Shown: positions 7,630 through 18,946 of the stretch, piece by piece
How the letters are laid out: every line of letters begins with the position of its first letter
Position numbering within the stretch: the first letter of the stretch is position 1
Assembly: GCA_022843905.1 (NCBI GenBank)
Contig: JALHMT010000010.1
Location: 62,001 to 126,000, forward strand
Direction: 5' to 3'
DNA from: Rubrivivax sp.
GTDB taxonomy: Bacteria; Pseudomonadota; Gammaproteobacteria; Burkholderiales; Burkholderiaceae_C
DNA: 64,000 nt
Position numbers and translations under genes: made by a program
Notes under the pieces: generated by a model
Told to the model about the DNA's origin: nothing
Databases searched by the model: none
Seen by the model: the letters and a program-made list of their open reading frames with translations, nothing else

Positions 7630-8541
7630 TCAGGCGTCGCGCAGCGCGGCGCGCAGCTGCTGGCCGATCTCGGGCCGTTCCTTGAAGGGGTCGGTGGGGT
7701 TGCGCCCCTGCAGCACGTCTTCCATGCGCAACTGCACGCCGGCCAGCGACTTGGGGTGGCTGAAGACGTAGAAGCGGTTCGCCACCATCGCATCGAAGAC
7801 GAACTGCGCCACCTGCGCGGCGCTGAGCTTGCCGCTGCCGACGGCCTTGTCGCTCATGGCCTGCGCGATGAGCTGGCTGCGCGTGGGGCGCGCGGCCTCG
7901 TCCTTCATCTCGGCCGGACGGTTGCGCTCGCTCTTGTGGATGCCGGTGGGCACGAAGTACGGGCACAGCACGTGGGCGTGCACCTGCTCGGTGACCAGCG
8001 ACAGGTCCTGGTGCAGCGTCTCGCTGAGCGACACCACGGCGTGCTTGGTGACGTTGTAGACGCCCATGTTGGGCGCATTGAGCAGGCCGGCCATGCTGGC
8101 GGTGTTGACGATGTGGCCGCGGAAGGACGGGTCGGCCTGTGCCGCGGCCAGCATCATCGGCGTGAAGACGCGCACGCCGTGCGCGACGCCCATCAGGTTC
8201 ACGCCGATCAACCACTCCCAGTCCTTCAGCGTGTGCTCCCAGATCAGGCCACCGGAGGCGACGCCGGCGTTGTTGAAGACGAAGCTCGGCGCACCGAAGC
8301 GCTGCAGCGTGGCAGCGCCCAGCGCTTCGACTTCGGTGGCCTTGGACACGTCCAGCCTGAAGGGCAGCACCTGCACGCCCAGTGCGCGGATCTCGGCGGC
8401 GGCGCTGTCGAGCATACCGGCCTGCACGTCGGCCATCACGACGTTCATGCCCTGGCGGGCGGCGATGCGGCTGGCTTCCAGGCCGAAGCCCGAGGCCGCG
8501 CCGGTGATGACGGCGGTGCCGCCGGGGAATGGGGTGCTCAT
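7630..8541 (-). CDS. Short-chain dehydrogenase/reductase
   Basis: A 303-residue classical SDR, rather long for the family. The NAD(P) motif is TGAASGFG near residue 14, the structural motif NNAG near 93, and the catalytic residues are in NTASMAGLLNAPNMGVYNVT followed by KHAV (Ser, Tyr, Lys). The C-terminal extension contains AQFVFDAMVANRFYVFSHPK. Substrate is unknown; as the last gene of the acyl-CoA operon it may act on a hydroxyacyl or alcohol intermediate. It follows the AidB-like acyl-CoA dehydrogenase gene by 23 bp. Confidence 0.88.
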   Translation of the reverse strand: MSTPFPGGTAVITGAASGFGLEASRIAARQGMNVVMADVQAGMLDSAAAEIRALGVQVLPFRLDVSKATEVEALGAATLQRFGAPSFVFNNAGVASGGLIWEHTLKDWEWLIGVNLMGVAHGVRVFTPMMLAAAQADPSFRGHIVNTASMAGLLNAPNMGVYNVTKHAVVSLSETLHQDLSLVTEQVHAHVLCPYFVPTGIHKSERNRPAEMKDEAARPTRSQLIAQAMSDKAVGSGKLSAAQVAQFVFDAMVANRFYVFSHPKSLAGVQLRMEDVLQGRNPTDPFKERPEIGQQLRAALRDA

Positions 8542-8564
8542 GCGGGATCCTTCTTCGATCGGGT

Positions 8565-10244
8565 TCAGTGGTTGGCAGGCATCGCTCGCGCGATGATGGC
8601 ATCGAGCGCCAGGCCGGCGGGCAGCAGGCCGAAGACGTCGGCCGCCCCGGCGATGCGCGAGGCGCAGAAGGCGTCGAAGACTTCGTCGGTGGCCGTCCGG
8701 CGCAGCAGCGAAGCCTGCACCAGCAGCGCCACGTCGCGCGCCAGTCGGCGTGCCTGGGCCTCGTCGGTGGCACCGTCCAGGCCGTGCAGCACCTGGCCGG
8801 CCAGGCGCGCGACAGCGGGGCTGGCACTGACGGCAGGCTCGGCCTCGCGCATCAGCGCATCGGCCACCGGGCCGGTGCGCAGCGCGCGCAGCAGGTCCAG
8901 CGCCATGATGTTGCCGGCGCCTTCCCAGATCGAGTTCAGCGGCATCTCGCGGTAGATGCGCGCCATCGTGCCCTGCCCGCCCTCTTCGACGTAGCCGTTG
9001 CCACCCAGGCATTCCATGGCTTCCTGCGCGAAGTGGCTGCCGCGCTTGCAGACCCAGAACTTGGCGATGGGCGTCAGAACGCGGCGCATCAGGGCCTCGA
9101 AGCCGTCGGCGTCCTGCCCGTGCTCGGTGCGATCGACGGCAGCGGCCAGGCGCATCGCCAGTGCAGTGGCGGCTTCGCTTTCCAGCGCCAGGTCGGCCAG
9201 CACGTTCTTCATGATCGGCTGCTCGACCAGGCGCTTGCCGAAGGCGCGGCGCTGCGCCGCGTGGTGCAGGGCCAGCGACAGCGCGTGGCGCATCAAGCCG
9301 GCGCTGCCCAGCGCGCAGTCCAGCCGCGTCAGTGCGCCCATGGCCAGGATCTGCGGCACGCCGCGGCCTTCTTCGCCCACCAGCCACGCCAGGGCGCCGT
9401 GGAACTCGACCTCGCTGCTGGCGTTGGCGTGGTTGCCCAGCTTGTGCTTCAGGCGCTGGAGGGCGATGGTGTTGAGCGTGCCGTCAGGGCGCCAGCGCGG
9501 CAGGAAGAAGCAGCTCAGGCCGCCCGGGGCCTGGGCCAGCACGAGAAAGGCGTCGCACATCGGCGCCGACATGAACCACTTGTGGCCGGTGAGGCGGAAG
9601 CGCCGGCCCCAGGCATCGTCGCCGTCGAAGGCGGCAGCCGTGGTGTTGGCGCGCACGTCGGAGCCGCCCTGCTTCTCGGTCATGCCCATGCCCATCGTGA
9701 CCGCGCTTTTGCCGGACGCCGGTGCGAAGCGCTCGTCGTAGTCGGGCGAGGCCAGGCGCGGGCCCCATTCGGACCACAGCGCCGACATCGAGCGCAGCGC
9801 CGGCGCCACGGCATAGCTCATGGAGACGGGGCACAGCACCGAAGGCTCCAGTTCGGTGAAGAGCATGAAGGCCGCGGCGCGTTCGATGTGGCTGCCTGGC
9901 CCCTGCACCCACGGTGTGCCGTGCAGGCCGTGGCGCAGCGCGGCGCCCAGCAGCACGTGGTACGAAGGGTGGAACTCGACGCGATCGATGCGGTGGCCGA
10001 AGCGGTCGTGCGTCAGCAGTTCGGGCCCGTGCACGTTGGCCAGGCGCGCATGCGTCTGCATCGCGCCACTGCCCGCCTCGACGCCCAGCGCCTCCAGCCG
10101 CGGCGCATCGACGCCCGGATGGTGCAACTTCAGCGCCGCCTGCAGCGGCTGGTTGCTGCGCCAGAGGTTCACGTGCTCGAACGGCGTGCTCTGGTTGCCC
10201 ACCTCGTGGGTGGCCGGCAGCGGTGTGGCGAATGCCTGGGTCAT
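8565..10244 (-). CDS. Acyl-CoA dehydrogenase, AidB-like
   Basis: A 559-residue flavoenzyme of the AidB/isovaleryl-like branch. The FAD and substrate region shows MGMTEKQGGSDVRANTT and LTGHKWFMSAPMCDAF, and the C-terminal part has ECLGGNGYVEEG and NSIWEGAGNIMALDLLRAL, where the catalytic Glu of acyl-CoA dehydrogenases would sit. AidB of E. coli (about 540 residues) binds DNA weakly and is induced by alkylation, but in this operon a catabolic acyl-CoA substrate is more likely. The ATG at 10244 overlaps the stop of the GNAT gene (ATGA). I give no symbol because many paralogues share these motifs. Confidence 0.9.
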   Translation of the reverse strand: MTQAFATPLPATHEVGNQSTPFEHVNLWRSNQPLQAALKLHHPGVDAPRLEALGVEAGSGAMQTHARLANVHGPELLTHDRFGHRIDRVEFHPSYHVLLGAALRHGLHGTPWVQGPGSHIERAAAFMLFTELEPSVLCPVSMSYAVAPALRSMSALWSEWGPRLASPDYDERFAPASGKSAVTMGMGMTEKQGGSDVRANTTAAAFDGDDAWGRRFRLTGHKWFMSAPMCDAFLVLAQAPGGLSCFFLPRWRPDGTLNTIALQRLKHKLGNHANASSEVEFHGALAWLVGEEGRGVPQILAMGALTRLDCALGSAGLMRHALSLALHHAAQRRAFGKRLVEQPIMKNVLADLALESEAATALAMRLAAAVDRTEHGQDADGFEALMRRVLTPIAKFWVCKRGSHFAQEAMECLGGNGYVEEGGQGTMARIYREMPLNSIWEGAGNIMALDLLRALRTGPVADALMREAEPAVSASPAVARLAGQVLHGLDGATDEAQARRLARDVALLVQASLLRRTATDEVFDAFCASRIAGAADVFGLLPAGLALDAIIARAMPANH

Positions 10245-10690
10245 GCGGACCTCCGCAGCATCTCCTGGTGGGGGATGTTGTCTTCGTCGTAGGGTTCGCC
10301 CACCGCCTCGAAACCCAGGCTGCCATAGAAGCGCGACAGATGCGCCTGCGCGCTGATGCGGATGCCGCGGCCGGGCCACACGTCTTCGCAGCGTGCGATG
10401 CCTTCGACCATCAGCGCCAGGCCCATGCCGGTGCCGCGCACCTCCGGCGCGACGACGACGCGCCCGATGGCCGGCTCGACGTACTTCAGGCCGGGGTCGA
10501 CCACCCGCAGACAGGCCTGCAGTGCGCCCGCATCGCCGTGCCCCAGCAGGTGCCAGCTGTGGCGGTCGACGCCGTCGGGGTCGAGGTAGGCGCAGGCCTG
10601 TTCCACGACGAAGACACGGCAGCGCAGCGCCAGCACGTCGTAGAGACGCTCGACGCCCAGGTCGGCGAAGCGCTGCCAGGTCCAGTTCAC
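10241..10690 (-). CDS. GNAT N-acetyltransferase, ElaA-like
   Basis: A 149-residue acetyltransferase. The start WQRFADLGVERLYDVLALRC followed by RVFVVEQ and the motif GRVVVAPEVRGTGMGLALM (acetyl-CoA pyrophosphate loop R/Q-x-x-G-x-G/A) match the ElaA group, as do HLSRFYGSLGFEAVGEPYDE and the ending EDNIPHQEM. The target is unknown. It overlaps the following acyl-CoA dehydrogenase gene by 4 bp and follows the MDR reductase gene by 10 bp, so it is within the acyl-CoA operon though its role there is not evident. Confidence 0.88.
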   Translation of the reverse strand: MNWTWQRFADLGVERLYDVLALRCRVFVVEQACAYLDPDGVDRHSWHLLGHGDAGALQACLRVVDPGLKYVEPAIGRVVVAPEVRGTGMGLALMVEGIARCEDVWPGRGIRISAQAHLSRFYGSLGFEAVGEPYDEDNIPHQEMLRRSA

Positions 10691-10700
10691 GGGGGCCCGA

Positions 10701-11720
10701 TCAGACCAGCTTGACGATCTGCTTGCCGAAGTTGCGGCCCTTCAGCAGGCCCAGGAAGGCTTCCGGTGCGGCGGCCAGGTTGGGCGCCACGGTCTCGCGG
10801 TACTTCAGCTTGCCGGTGGCCACCATCGTGCCCAGTTCCTGCAGCGCCGCCGGCCAGCGCGGCAGGTGTTCGCTGACGATGAAGCCCTGCAGCTTCAAGC
10901 GCGAGATCAGGATCAGCGAGGGGTTGGCCATCGGGATGGGCTGGCCGCTGTAGCCGGCGATCATGCCGCAGAAGGCGATGCGGCCGAAGGCGTTCATGCG
11001 CGCCATCACGGCGTCGAGGATGACGCCGCCGACGTTCTCGAAGTAGCCGTCGATGCCGTTGGGGCAGGTCTCCTTCAGCGCGCCCATCAGCGCCTTCAGG
11101 TCACCATGGGCCTTGTAGTCGATGCAGGCGTCGAAGCCGAGTTCCTGCGTCGTGTAGTTGCACTTGTCGGCGCCGCCGGCGATGCCCACCACGCGGCAGC
11201 CGCGCGACTTGGCCAGCTGCCCCACGGCACTGCCGACGGCACCGCTGGCGGCGCTGACGACCACCGTCTCCCCGGCCTTCGCGGCGATGATGTCGGTCAG
11301 CCCGACCCAGGCCGTGACGCCGGGCATGCCCACCGCGCCGAGGTAGGCCGACAGGGGGATGTGCGTGGTGTCGACCTTGCGCATCATGCCCGCCGCGCCG
11401 CCATCGACCACCGCGTAGTGCTGCCAGCCACCCATGCCGACGACCTTGTCGCCGGCCTGGTAGGCGGCGTGGCGCGACTCCACGACCTCGCCCACCGTGC
11501 CGCCGATCATCACGGCGTCCAGCGGCTGCGGCTGCGCGTAGCTCTTGCCGTCGTTCATGCGGCCACGCATGTAGGGGTCCAGGCTGAGGTAGTGGTGGCG
11601 CACCAGCACCTGGCCGTCCTGCAGTGCCGGCACGGGGGTCTCGACGAGGCGGAAGTTGTCGACGGTGGGCTCGCCGGTGGGGCGCGAGGCGAGAAGGATC
11701 TGCTGGTTGACGTGGTTCAT
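10701..11720 (-). CDS. NADP-dependent MDR-family oxidoreductase (leukotriene B4 12-hydroxydehydrogenase/CurA-like)
   Basis: A 339-residue zinc-free medium-chain reductase. LSLDPYMRGRM and the glycine-rich AASGAVGSAVGQLAKSRGCR (near residue 155) are typical of the prostaglandin/leukotriene reductase and CurA group, as is the FENVGGVILDAVMARMN segment and the final GRNFGKQIVKLV. These enzymes reduce alpha,beta-unsaturated carbonyls with NADPH. In the acyl-CoA operon it may handle an enoyl or enal compound. The ATG at 11720 overlaps the stop of the thioesterase gene upstream (ATGA). Confidence 0.9.
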   Translation of the reverse strand: MNHVNQQILLASRPTGEPTVDNFRLVETPVPALQDGQVLVRHHYLSLDPYMRGRMNDGKSYAQPQPLDAVMIGGTVGEVVESRHAAYQAGDKVVGMGGWQHYAVVDGGAAGMMRKVDTTHIPLSAYLGAVGMPGVTAWVGLTDIIAAKAGETVVVSAASGAVGSAVGQLAKSRGCRVVGIAGGADKCNYTTQELGFDACIDYKAHGDLKALMGALKETCPNGIDGYFENVGGVILDAVMARMNAFGRIAFCGMIAGYSGQPIPMANPSLILISRLKLQGFIVSEHLPRWPAALQELGTMVATGKLKYRETVAPNLAAAPEAFLGLLKGRNFGKQIVKLV

Positions 11721-12184
11721 GGTGTCTCCGGAGAGGGTCTGGTTTGCAGGGTCTTGCTGCGACGGCCGCCGGTGGGCAGTGCGCGCAGGTACTTGAAGGT
11801 GGCGGTGGCGTGGGCGCACAGGCGGCCTTGCGCGTCGACCACGCTGGCCTCCATGAAGGCCAGGGTCGCGGTCTTGTGCAGCAGGCGGGCCTGCGCCTTG
11901 AGCCGGCCTTCGGCCGGTCGCATGAAGCTGGTCTTCATCTCCACGGTGGCCACGCCGGGGCCGGAGCCCGGCAGTGTTTCGTTGGCGCTGCGCGCGGCCA
12001 CGGCCATCGACACGTCCAGCATCGTCATCAGCACGCCGCCGTGCGCCACTTCCCAGCTGTTGAGATGGGCCTCTTCGAGATCGACTCGCAGCTCCGAGCA
12101 GCCGTCGGCACAGGCCCACAGCTCCAGGCCCAGTTCCTCGACGAACGGAATGCGGACCGGAAACTGAAGCGGTTGCGACGACAT
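11717..12184 (-). CDS. Hotdog-fold acyl-CoA thioesterase, PaaI-like (first in operon order after SDR)
   Basis: A 155-residue single hotdog protein. The motif WEVAHGGVLMTMLDVSMAVA holds the conserved HGG and the following Asp of the PaaI group, and VEMKTSFMRPAEGRLKAQAR is the usual second strand region. It should hydrolyse acyl-CoA esters. It overlaps the MDR reductase gene by 4 bp and begins 15 bp after the SDR gene. A second hotdog thioesterase lies further upstream in the same operon, with a differing sequence, so substrate ranges probably differ. Confidence 0.88.
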   Translation of the reverse strand: MSSQPLQFPVRIPFVEELGLELWACADGCSELRVDLEEAHLNSWEVAHGGVLMTMLDVSMAVAARSANETLPGSGPGVATVEMKTSFMRPAEGRLKAQARLLHKTATLAFMEASVVDAQGRLCAHATATFKYLRALPTGGRRSKTLQTRPSPETP

Positions 12185-12199
12185 CGCCGGCTCCGATCC

Positions 12200-12991
12200 T
12201 CAACCGCCGCCGTGTACAGCGCTGACGCCGCCGTCGATGGCCAGGATCTGTCCGGTGATGTGCTTGCCGGCGGCGCTGGCGAACAGCAGTGCCGCGCCCT
12301 TGAGGTCGTCGTCGTCGCCCAGACGGTTCAGCGGCGCGTGCGAAGCCAGCTTGTCGACACCGAAGGTGGCCAGCACGCCCTGGGTCATCTTGCTGGGAAA
12401 GAATCCCGGCGCCAGTGCATTGACGGTGATGCCGTGCTCGCCCCACTCGCCCGCCAGCGTGCGGGTGAAGTTCACCACCGCGCCCTTGCTGGTGCCGTAG
12501 GCGATGAACTCGACGTCGGCGGAACCGTTGAGCCCGGCGATGCTGGCCACGTTGATGATGCGGCCGCTCTTGCGCGGGATCATGCTGGCCTTGCCGACCG
12601 CCTGGCTGAAGAGGAACACGCTGCGGATGTTCAGGTTCATCACCTTGTCCCAGGCTTCCAGCGGGTAGTCCTCGGCCGGTGCGCCCCAGGTGGCGCCGGC
12701 GTTGTTGACGAGGATGTCGATCTCGCCCAGGCGCTGCAGCGTCTCGTCGACCACGCGCTTGACCTGCGCCGGGTCGCTCGCGTCGGCGGCGATCCAGCGT
12801 GTGTCGATGCCGCGGTCCTGCAGGTGCGCGGCGGCCTCTTCGAGGTCGGCCGCCTTGCGCGAGGTGAGCATGATCTTGGCGCCGGCTTCGCCCAGCGCCT
12901 CGGCGATCTGCAGGCCCAGGCCGCGCGAGCCGCCGGTGATCAGCGCGTTCTTGCCGCTGAGGTCGAAGAGTTTCTGGATCGGTGTGCTCAT
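12200..12991 (-). CDS. Short-chain dehydrogenase/reductase, FabG-like
   Basis: A 263-residue classical SDR. The cofactor motif is TGGSRGLG near residue 20, NNAG near 96, and the catalytic Ser-Tyr-Lys are in NVASIAGLNG and EFIAYGTSKGAVV. The C-terminus has the family-usual GQILAIDGGVSAVHGGG. It is similar in type to 3-oxoacyl reductases and gluconate/2-deoxy-sugar dehydrogenases. Being in an acyl-CoA operon, a 3-hydroxyacyl or similar substrate is the likeliest, though unproven. It follows the small membrane gene by 58 bp, a modest gap without a recognisable promoter. Confidence 0.9.
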   Translation of the reverse strand: MSTPIQKLFDLSGKNALITGGSRGLGLQIAEALGEAGAKIMLTSRKAADLEEAAAHLQDRGIDTRWIAADASDPAQVKRVVDETLQRLGEIDILVNNAGATWGAPAEDYPLEAWDKVMNLNIRSVFLFSQAVGKASMIPRKSGRIINVASIAGLNGSADVEFIAYGTSKGAVVNFTRTLAGEWGEHGITVNALAPGFFPSKMTQGVLATFGVDKLASHAPLNRLGDDDDLKGAALLFASAAGKHITGQILAIDGGVSAVHGGG

Positions 12992-13049
12992 GAAGAAGTT
13001 CCTCTGTCGGGGTTCCGGGGGGGTGGCAAATGACGAGTGTGCGGGCTGC

Positions 13050-13241
13050 TCAGTGCTGGTCGTCCATGCGCGAGCGCAGGTAGATCAGCAGCGCGCCGCC
13101 CAGCGCGAGCAGGACGCCCGGCACGACCAGGGCCCAGCCCCAGGCGCCGCCGAGCTGCAGCACGAACACGCCCAGGCTCAGCAACAGCAGGCCGCTGTAG
13201 ATCAGCACCCAGGCCCACTTCTCGACGGCCGACGGCTTCAT
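13050..13241 (-). CDS. Small two-helix membrane protein
   Basis: A 63-residue protein with two hydrophobic helices, WVLIYSGLLLLSLGVFVLQL and GWALVVPGVLLALGGALLIY, and a charged end (RSRMDDQH). I chose ATG at 13241 (MKPSAVEKW), 2 bp after the stop of the acyl-CoA dehydrogenase gene; an upstream in-frame ATG would lie inside that gene. I know no named family. Position between an acyl-CoA dehydrogenase and an SDR suggests it is co-expressed with them, but its role is unknown. Confidence 0.7.
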   Translation of the reverse strand: MKPSAVEKWAWVLIYSGLLLLSLGVFVLQLGGAWGWALVVPGVLLALGGALLIYLRSRMDDQH

Positions 13242-13243
13242 CG

Positions 13244-15061
13244 TCAGAAGAATTCGGCCTGCAGGGTGCGGCACAGGGCCTGGCGCGCAGCGACCGGGCC
13301 GAGCCAGGCGTCGATCTTCGGCAGTTCGTAGGCGAAGAAGTAGCGCATGGCGGCCAGCTTGCCGGGCTTCAGCTCGCCACCGCTGCGCTCAGCGGCCATC
13401 GCCACGTCCAGCCACAGCCAGGCCAGCACGACATGGCCGAAGGCCTGCAGATAGGGTGTGGCATTGGCCAGCGCCTCGTCGGGCACGCCGGTCGACCAGG
13501 CCGAGCGCGTGGCCGCACCCAGCCGCTGCAGTGCCCCGGCCAATGCGTTCGCCGGTTCGGCCAGGCCTGGCACCTGCCCGGCGCTTTCGATGGTGGCGCT
13601 CATGCGCGTGGCCAGCAGCTTCAGGCCGGCCCCGCCGTCCATCACCACCTTGCGGCCCAGCAGGTCCAGGCCCTGGATGCCGTGCGTGCCTTCGTGGATC
13701 ATGTTCAGGCGGTTGTCGCGCCAGTACTGCTCGACCATGAAGTCGCGCGTGTAGCCGTAGCCGCCATGCACCTGGATGGCCAGCGAGTTGGCTTCCAGGC
13801 ACCACTCGCTGGGCCAGCTCTTGGCGATGGGGGTCAGCACCTCCAGCAGCGTGCCGGCCTCGCGCGCCGCCGCCTCGTCGCCGGTGTGCAACTCGTCCAC
13901 CAGGCGCGCGCAGTAGAGCTCCAGCGCCAGGCCGCCTTCGACGTACGCCTTCTGCGCCAGCAGCATGCGCTTGACGTCGGCGTGTTCGATGATGGGCACG
14001 GGCGGCTGCGTGGCGTCCTTGCCTGCGCCGGTGATCGGCCGGCCTTGCGGACGCTGCTTCGCGTAGTCGAGGCTGGCCTCGTAGCCGGCGTAGCCCAGCA
14101 TCACGGCGCCGAGGCCGACGCCGATGCGCGCCTCGTTCATCATGTGGAACATGCAGCGCAGGCCTTCGCCGGGCTTGCCGACCAGGTAGCCGATCGCGCA
14201 AGGACCGCCGCGCACCGGGTACTTGCCCTCGCCGAAGTTCAGCAGCGTGTTGGTGGTGCCGCGGTAGCCCAGCTTGTGGTTCAGGCCGGCCAAGGCGACG
14301 TCGTTGCGCTCGCCGGTCAGCGCGCCCTGCGCGTCGACCAGCTTCTTGGGCACGATGAACAGCGAGATGCCGCGCGTGCCGGGCACCGGCTTGCCGTCGG
14401 GCCCGGGGATCTTGGCCAGCACCAGGTGCACGATGTTCTCGGTGATCTCGTGCTCGCCGCCGCTGATCCACATCTTGTTGCCGCGCAGGCGGTAGCGATG
14501 GCCGAGCGCATCGGCTTCGAAGTCCGCACCGTCCGGCACGGCGCGCGTGGCCACGTCGCTCAGGCTGCTGCCGGCCTGCGGCTCGCTCAGGCACATGGTG
14601 CCGAACCAGCGTCCGGCGAACTGATTCTTCGCGAAGACCTCGCGCTGCAGCGGGGTGCCGTGGGCCATCAGCAGGTTGGCGTTGCCGCTGGTCAGCATGG
14701 CGTAGCCGCCCATCGCCACGCTGGCCTTGCTGAAGAAGGCGTTGGCCGCCATCTCGATGACGCAGGGCAGTTGCATGCCGCCGAGTTCGTAGTCCTGCGC
14801 AGCGGCCAGCATGCCGCTGTCGACGTAGGCCGCCATCGCGGCGTGGGTGGCCTCGGGCAGGTGCACGCGTTCGCCATCGAAGTGCGGCTCCTGCGTGTCG
14901 GACAGCCGGTTGAAGGGCGCGAACTTCTCGCGCGCGATGCGCTCGCAGGTGTCGAGCACCGAGGCGAAGGTCTCGGTGGAGTGGTCGGCGAAGCGCTCGC
15001 GCTGCAGCAGTGACGAGACGCCGAGCCAGTCGTTGAGCAGGAAGTCGAGGGTCGGGCGCAT
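13244..15061 (-). CDS. Acyl-CoA dehydrogenase, DmdC-like large type
   Basis: A 605-residue flavoenzyme, the length of the 3-methylmercaptopropionyl-CoA dehydrogenase-like (DmdC/FadE-related) branch. Seen are FGTMCLSEPQAGSSLSDVAT, GNKMWISGGEHEITENIVHL, a middle domain with KLGYRGTTNTLLNFGEG, and the C-terminal QVHGGYGYTRDFMVEQYWRD followed by MIHEGTHGIQGLDLLGRK, where the Glu is the expected base. It oxidises an acyl-CoA to enoyl-CoA with transfer of electrons to ETF. The start is ATG at 15061, 10 bp after the second thioesterase gene. Length alone does not prove a DMSP-related substrate; medium- or long-chain acyl-CoA is as likely here. Confidence 0.9.
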   Translation of the reverse strand: MRPTLDFLLNDWLGVSSLLQRERFADHSTETFASVLDTCERIAREKFAPFNRLSDTQEPHFDGERVHLPEATHAAMAAYVDSGMLAAAQDYELGGMQLPCVIEMAANAFFSKASVAMGGYAMLTSGNANLLMAHGTPLQREVFAKNQFAGRWFGTMCLSEPQAGSSLSDVATRAVPDGADFEADALGHRYRLRGNKMWISGGEHEITENIVHLVLAKIPGPDGKPVPGTRGISLFIVPKKLVDAQGALTGERNDVALAGLNHKLGYRGTTNTLLNFGEGKYPVRGGPCAIGYLVGKPGEGLRCMFHMMNEARIGVGLGAVMLGYAGYEASLDYAKQRPQGRPITGAGKDATQPPVPIIEHADVKRMLLAQKAYVEGGLALELYCARLVDELHTGDEAAAREAGTLLEVLTPIAKSWPSEWCLEANSLAIQVHGGYGYTRDFMVEQYWRDNRLNMIHEGTHGIQGLDLLGRKVVMDGGAGLKLLATRMSATIESAGQVPGLAEPANALAGALQRLGAATRSAWSTGVPDEALANATPYLQAFGHVVLAWLWLDVAMAAERSGGELKPGKLAAMRYFFAYELPKIDAWLGPVAARQALCRTLQAEFF

Positions 15062-15071
15062 GGGGGGAGTG

Positions 15072-15515
15072 TCAGTCTTTCCGGGCCGGCGTGACCGCCA
15101 TCGTCGCAGACGCCTTGGCGACCAGGATGCGGGTGGGGCCTTCACCGTGATCTGCGCCGGTCTCGGCCCAGACCTCGGCTTCGGTGAACATCAGCATGCG
15201 GCCGGGCTTGATGACCACCGCATCGCACACCAGGCGCCGCCCTTTGGCGGGCCGCAGCAGGCTCACCTTCAGCTCCGCCGTGACGACCCACCAGCCTTCG
15301 GGCGCGAGCGTCTGCGCCGCCGAGCCCATGGTGTGGTCGGCCAGCGTGGACGACACGCCGGCGTGCGCCTGCCCGGTGTGCTGAAGGTGGCGCGGCGCCA
15401 GCGTCAGCACGGTGCTGACGCGGCCCTCGGCCACCGCGGTGGCCTCGACGCCGAGGTCGACCATGAAGGGCGACAGGCTCAGGAAGTGCCGCAGCGATTC
15501 GAGGTCGGCCTTCAT
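15072..15515 (-). CDS. Hotdog-fold thioesterase, PaaI-like (upstream copy)
   Basis: A 147-residue hotdog protein. HTGQAHAGVSSTLADHTMGS is the position of the usual HGG/Asp motif, here reading QAHAGVSSTLAD, and TAELKVSLLRPAKGRRLVCD is the family's central strand. The HGG is thus replaced by HAG, still seen in some PaaI-type enzymes. I chose ATG at 15515, since the longer reading overlaps the thiolase gene and gives an unrelated Ser/Ala/Cys-rich start. It follows the thiolase by 16 bp. It probably releases CoA from acyl-CoA; the substrate is unknown. Confidence 0.85.
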   Translation of the reverse strand: MKADLESLRHFLSLSPFMVDLGVEATAVAEGRVSTVLTLAPRHLQHTGQAHAGVSSTLADHTMGSAAQTLAPEGWWVVTAELKVSLLRPAKGRRLVCDAVVIKPGRMLMFTEAEVWAETGADHGEGPTRILVAKASATMAVTPARKD

Positions 15516-15531
15516 CGCTGCCAGGCCGCGA

Positions 15532-16707
15532 TCACAGCACCTCGAAGACGCCCGCTGCGCCCATGCCGCCGCCGATGCACATGGTGACGCAGACCCGCTT
15601 GGCACCGCGGCGCCTGCCTTCGATGAGGGCGTGGCCGGTCAGGCGCTGGCCGCTCACGCCATAGGGGTGGCCGATGGCGATGGCGCCGCCGTTGACATTG
15701 AGCCGGTCCATCGGGATGCCCAGCCGGTCGGCGCAGTACAGCACCTGCACGGCGAAGGCCTCGTTGAGCTCCCACAGGTCGATGTCGTCGACCTTCAGGC
15801 CCAGGCGCGCCAGCACCTTGGGCACGGCGAAGACGGGGCCGATGCCCATCTCGTCGGGCTCGCAGCCGGCCACGGCGAAGCCCAGGAAACGGCCCAGCGG
15901 CTTCAGGCCCTTCTGCTGCGCATAGGTGTCGCTCACCACCACGCAGGCACCGGCGCCGTCACTGAACTGGCTGGCGTTGCCGGCCGTCACCACGCCGCCG
16001 GGCAGGGCCGTGCGGATGTCCTTGATGCTGTCGTAGGTGGTGCCGGTGCGCAGGCCCTCGTCGACGCTGACGGTCACCTGCTTGCTGCGCAGGCCCATCA
16101 CGGCGTCGGCCACGCCGGCGGTGACGGTGCAGGCCACGATCTCGTCGTTGAACAAGCCCTTCTCCTGCGCCGCGCAGGCCTTCTGCTGGCTGCCGGCGCC
16201 GTAGTGGTCCATGCGCTCCTTGGCCACGTTGTAGCGCTTGGCCACGGTCTCGGCGGTCTGCAGCATCGACCAGTAGATCTGTGGCTTGTGCTCCTGCAGC
16301 CAGGGGTCGGCCAGCATGTGCTGGTTCATCTCCTGCTGCACGCAGGAGATGCTCTCCACGCCGCCGGCCACGTAGACGTCGCCCTCGCCGGCGATGATGC
16401 GCTGCGAGGCCATCGCGATGGTCTGCAGGCCGCTGCTGCAGAAGCGGTTGACGGTGGCGCCGCTCGTCGTCACCGGCAGACCGGCGCGCAGCGCGATCTG
16501 GCGCGCGATGTTGGCGCCGGTGGCGCCCTCGGGGTTGGCGCAGCCCATCAGCACGTCGTCGACCGCGCCGGGGTCGATGCCGGCGCGCTCGACCGCCGCC
16601 TTGACGGCAAAGCCGCCCAGCGTGGCGCCATGGGTCATGTTGAAGGCGCCCTTCCAGCTCTTGGCCAGGGGGGTGCGGGCGGTGGAGACGATGACGGCTT
16701 GGGTCAT
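15532..16707 (-). CDS. Acetyl-CoA C-acyltransferase (thiolase)
   Basis: A 391-residue thiolase. The acylated Cys90 is in [11 protein letters not shown], the second Cys and His are in [11 protein letters not shown] and [12 protein letters not shown], and the NEAF motif is present, so the catalytic set is complete. Thiolases of this type cleave 3-ketoacyl-CoA in beta-oxidation or condense acetyl-CoA. Being next to the FadJ-like fusion, it probably completes the beta-oxidation spiral. It lies 85 bp downstream of that gene, with a strong hairpin in the gap, and 16 bp before the thioesterase. Confidence 0.95.
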   Translation of the reverse strand: MTQAVIVSTARTPLAKSWKGAFNMTHGATLGGFAVKAAVERAGIDPGAVDDVLMGCANPEGATGANIARQIALRAGLPVTTSGATVNRFCSSGLQTIAMASQRIIAGEGDVYVAGGVESISCVQQEMNQHMLADPWLQEHKPQIYWSMLQTAETVAKRYNVAKERMDHYGAGSQQKACAAQEKGLFNDEIVACTVTAGVADAVMGLRSKQVTVSVDEGLRTGTTYDSIKDIRTALPGGVVTAGNASQFSDGAGACVVVSDTYAQQKGLKPLGRFLGFAVAGCEPDEMGIGPVFAVPKVLARLGLKVDDIDLWELNEAFAVQVLYCADRLGIPMDRLNVNGGAIAIGHPYGVSGQRLTGHALIEGRRRGAKRVCVTMCIGGGMGAAGVFEVL

Positions 16708-16734
16708 GGTGGCATCCTAGCGAGGGGTCATGGG

Positions 16735-16756
16735 GCCGGCGGCACGGGCCGCCGGC
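16735..16756. terminator. Intra-operon hairpin between fadJ-like and thiolase genes
   Basis: A perfect 9-bp stem, GCCGGCGGC / GCCGCCGGC, with a 4-base loop ACGG, in the 85-bp gap between the fusion enzyme gene and the thiolase gene. It has no T-run behind it on either strand, so it looks less like a full terminator than a processing or partial-attenuation element that could change the ratio of the two gene products. Function is inferred from position only. Confidence 0.4.
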
Positions 16757-16792
16757 GCGGGGAGGGGAAAGACAGGGCCGCGGGCGGCACTC

Positions 16793-18886
<2,094 letters not shown>

Positions 18887-18946
18887 GGGCGTCTCCTCAG
18901 CGAAAGAAGGGTGTTCAGGGACAGGCGGGAAGAACGGAGGGCGAAT

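Noticed and set aside
13037..15013. Long rightward frame opposite the DmdC-like acyl-CoA dehydrogenase
   Set aside because: It is the antisense shadow of a gene with complete family motifs, a common effect at this GC content.
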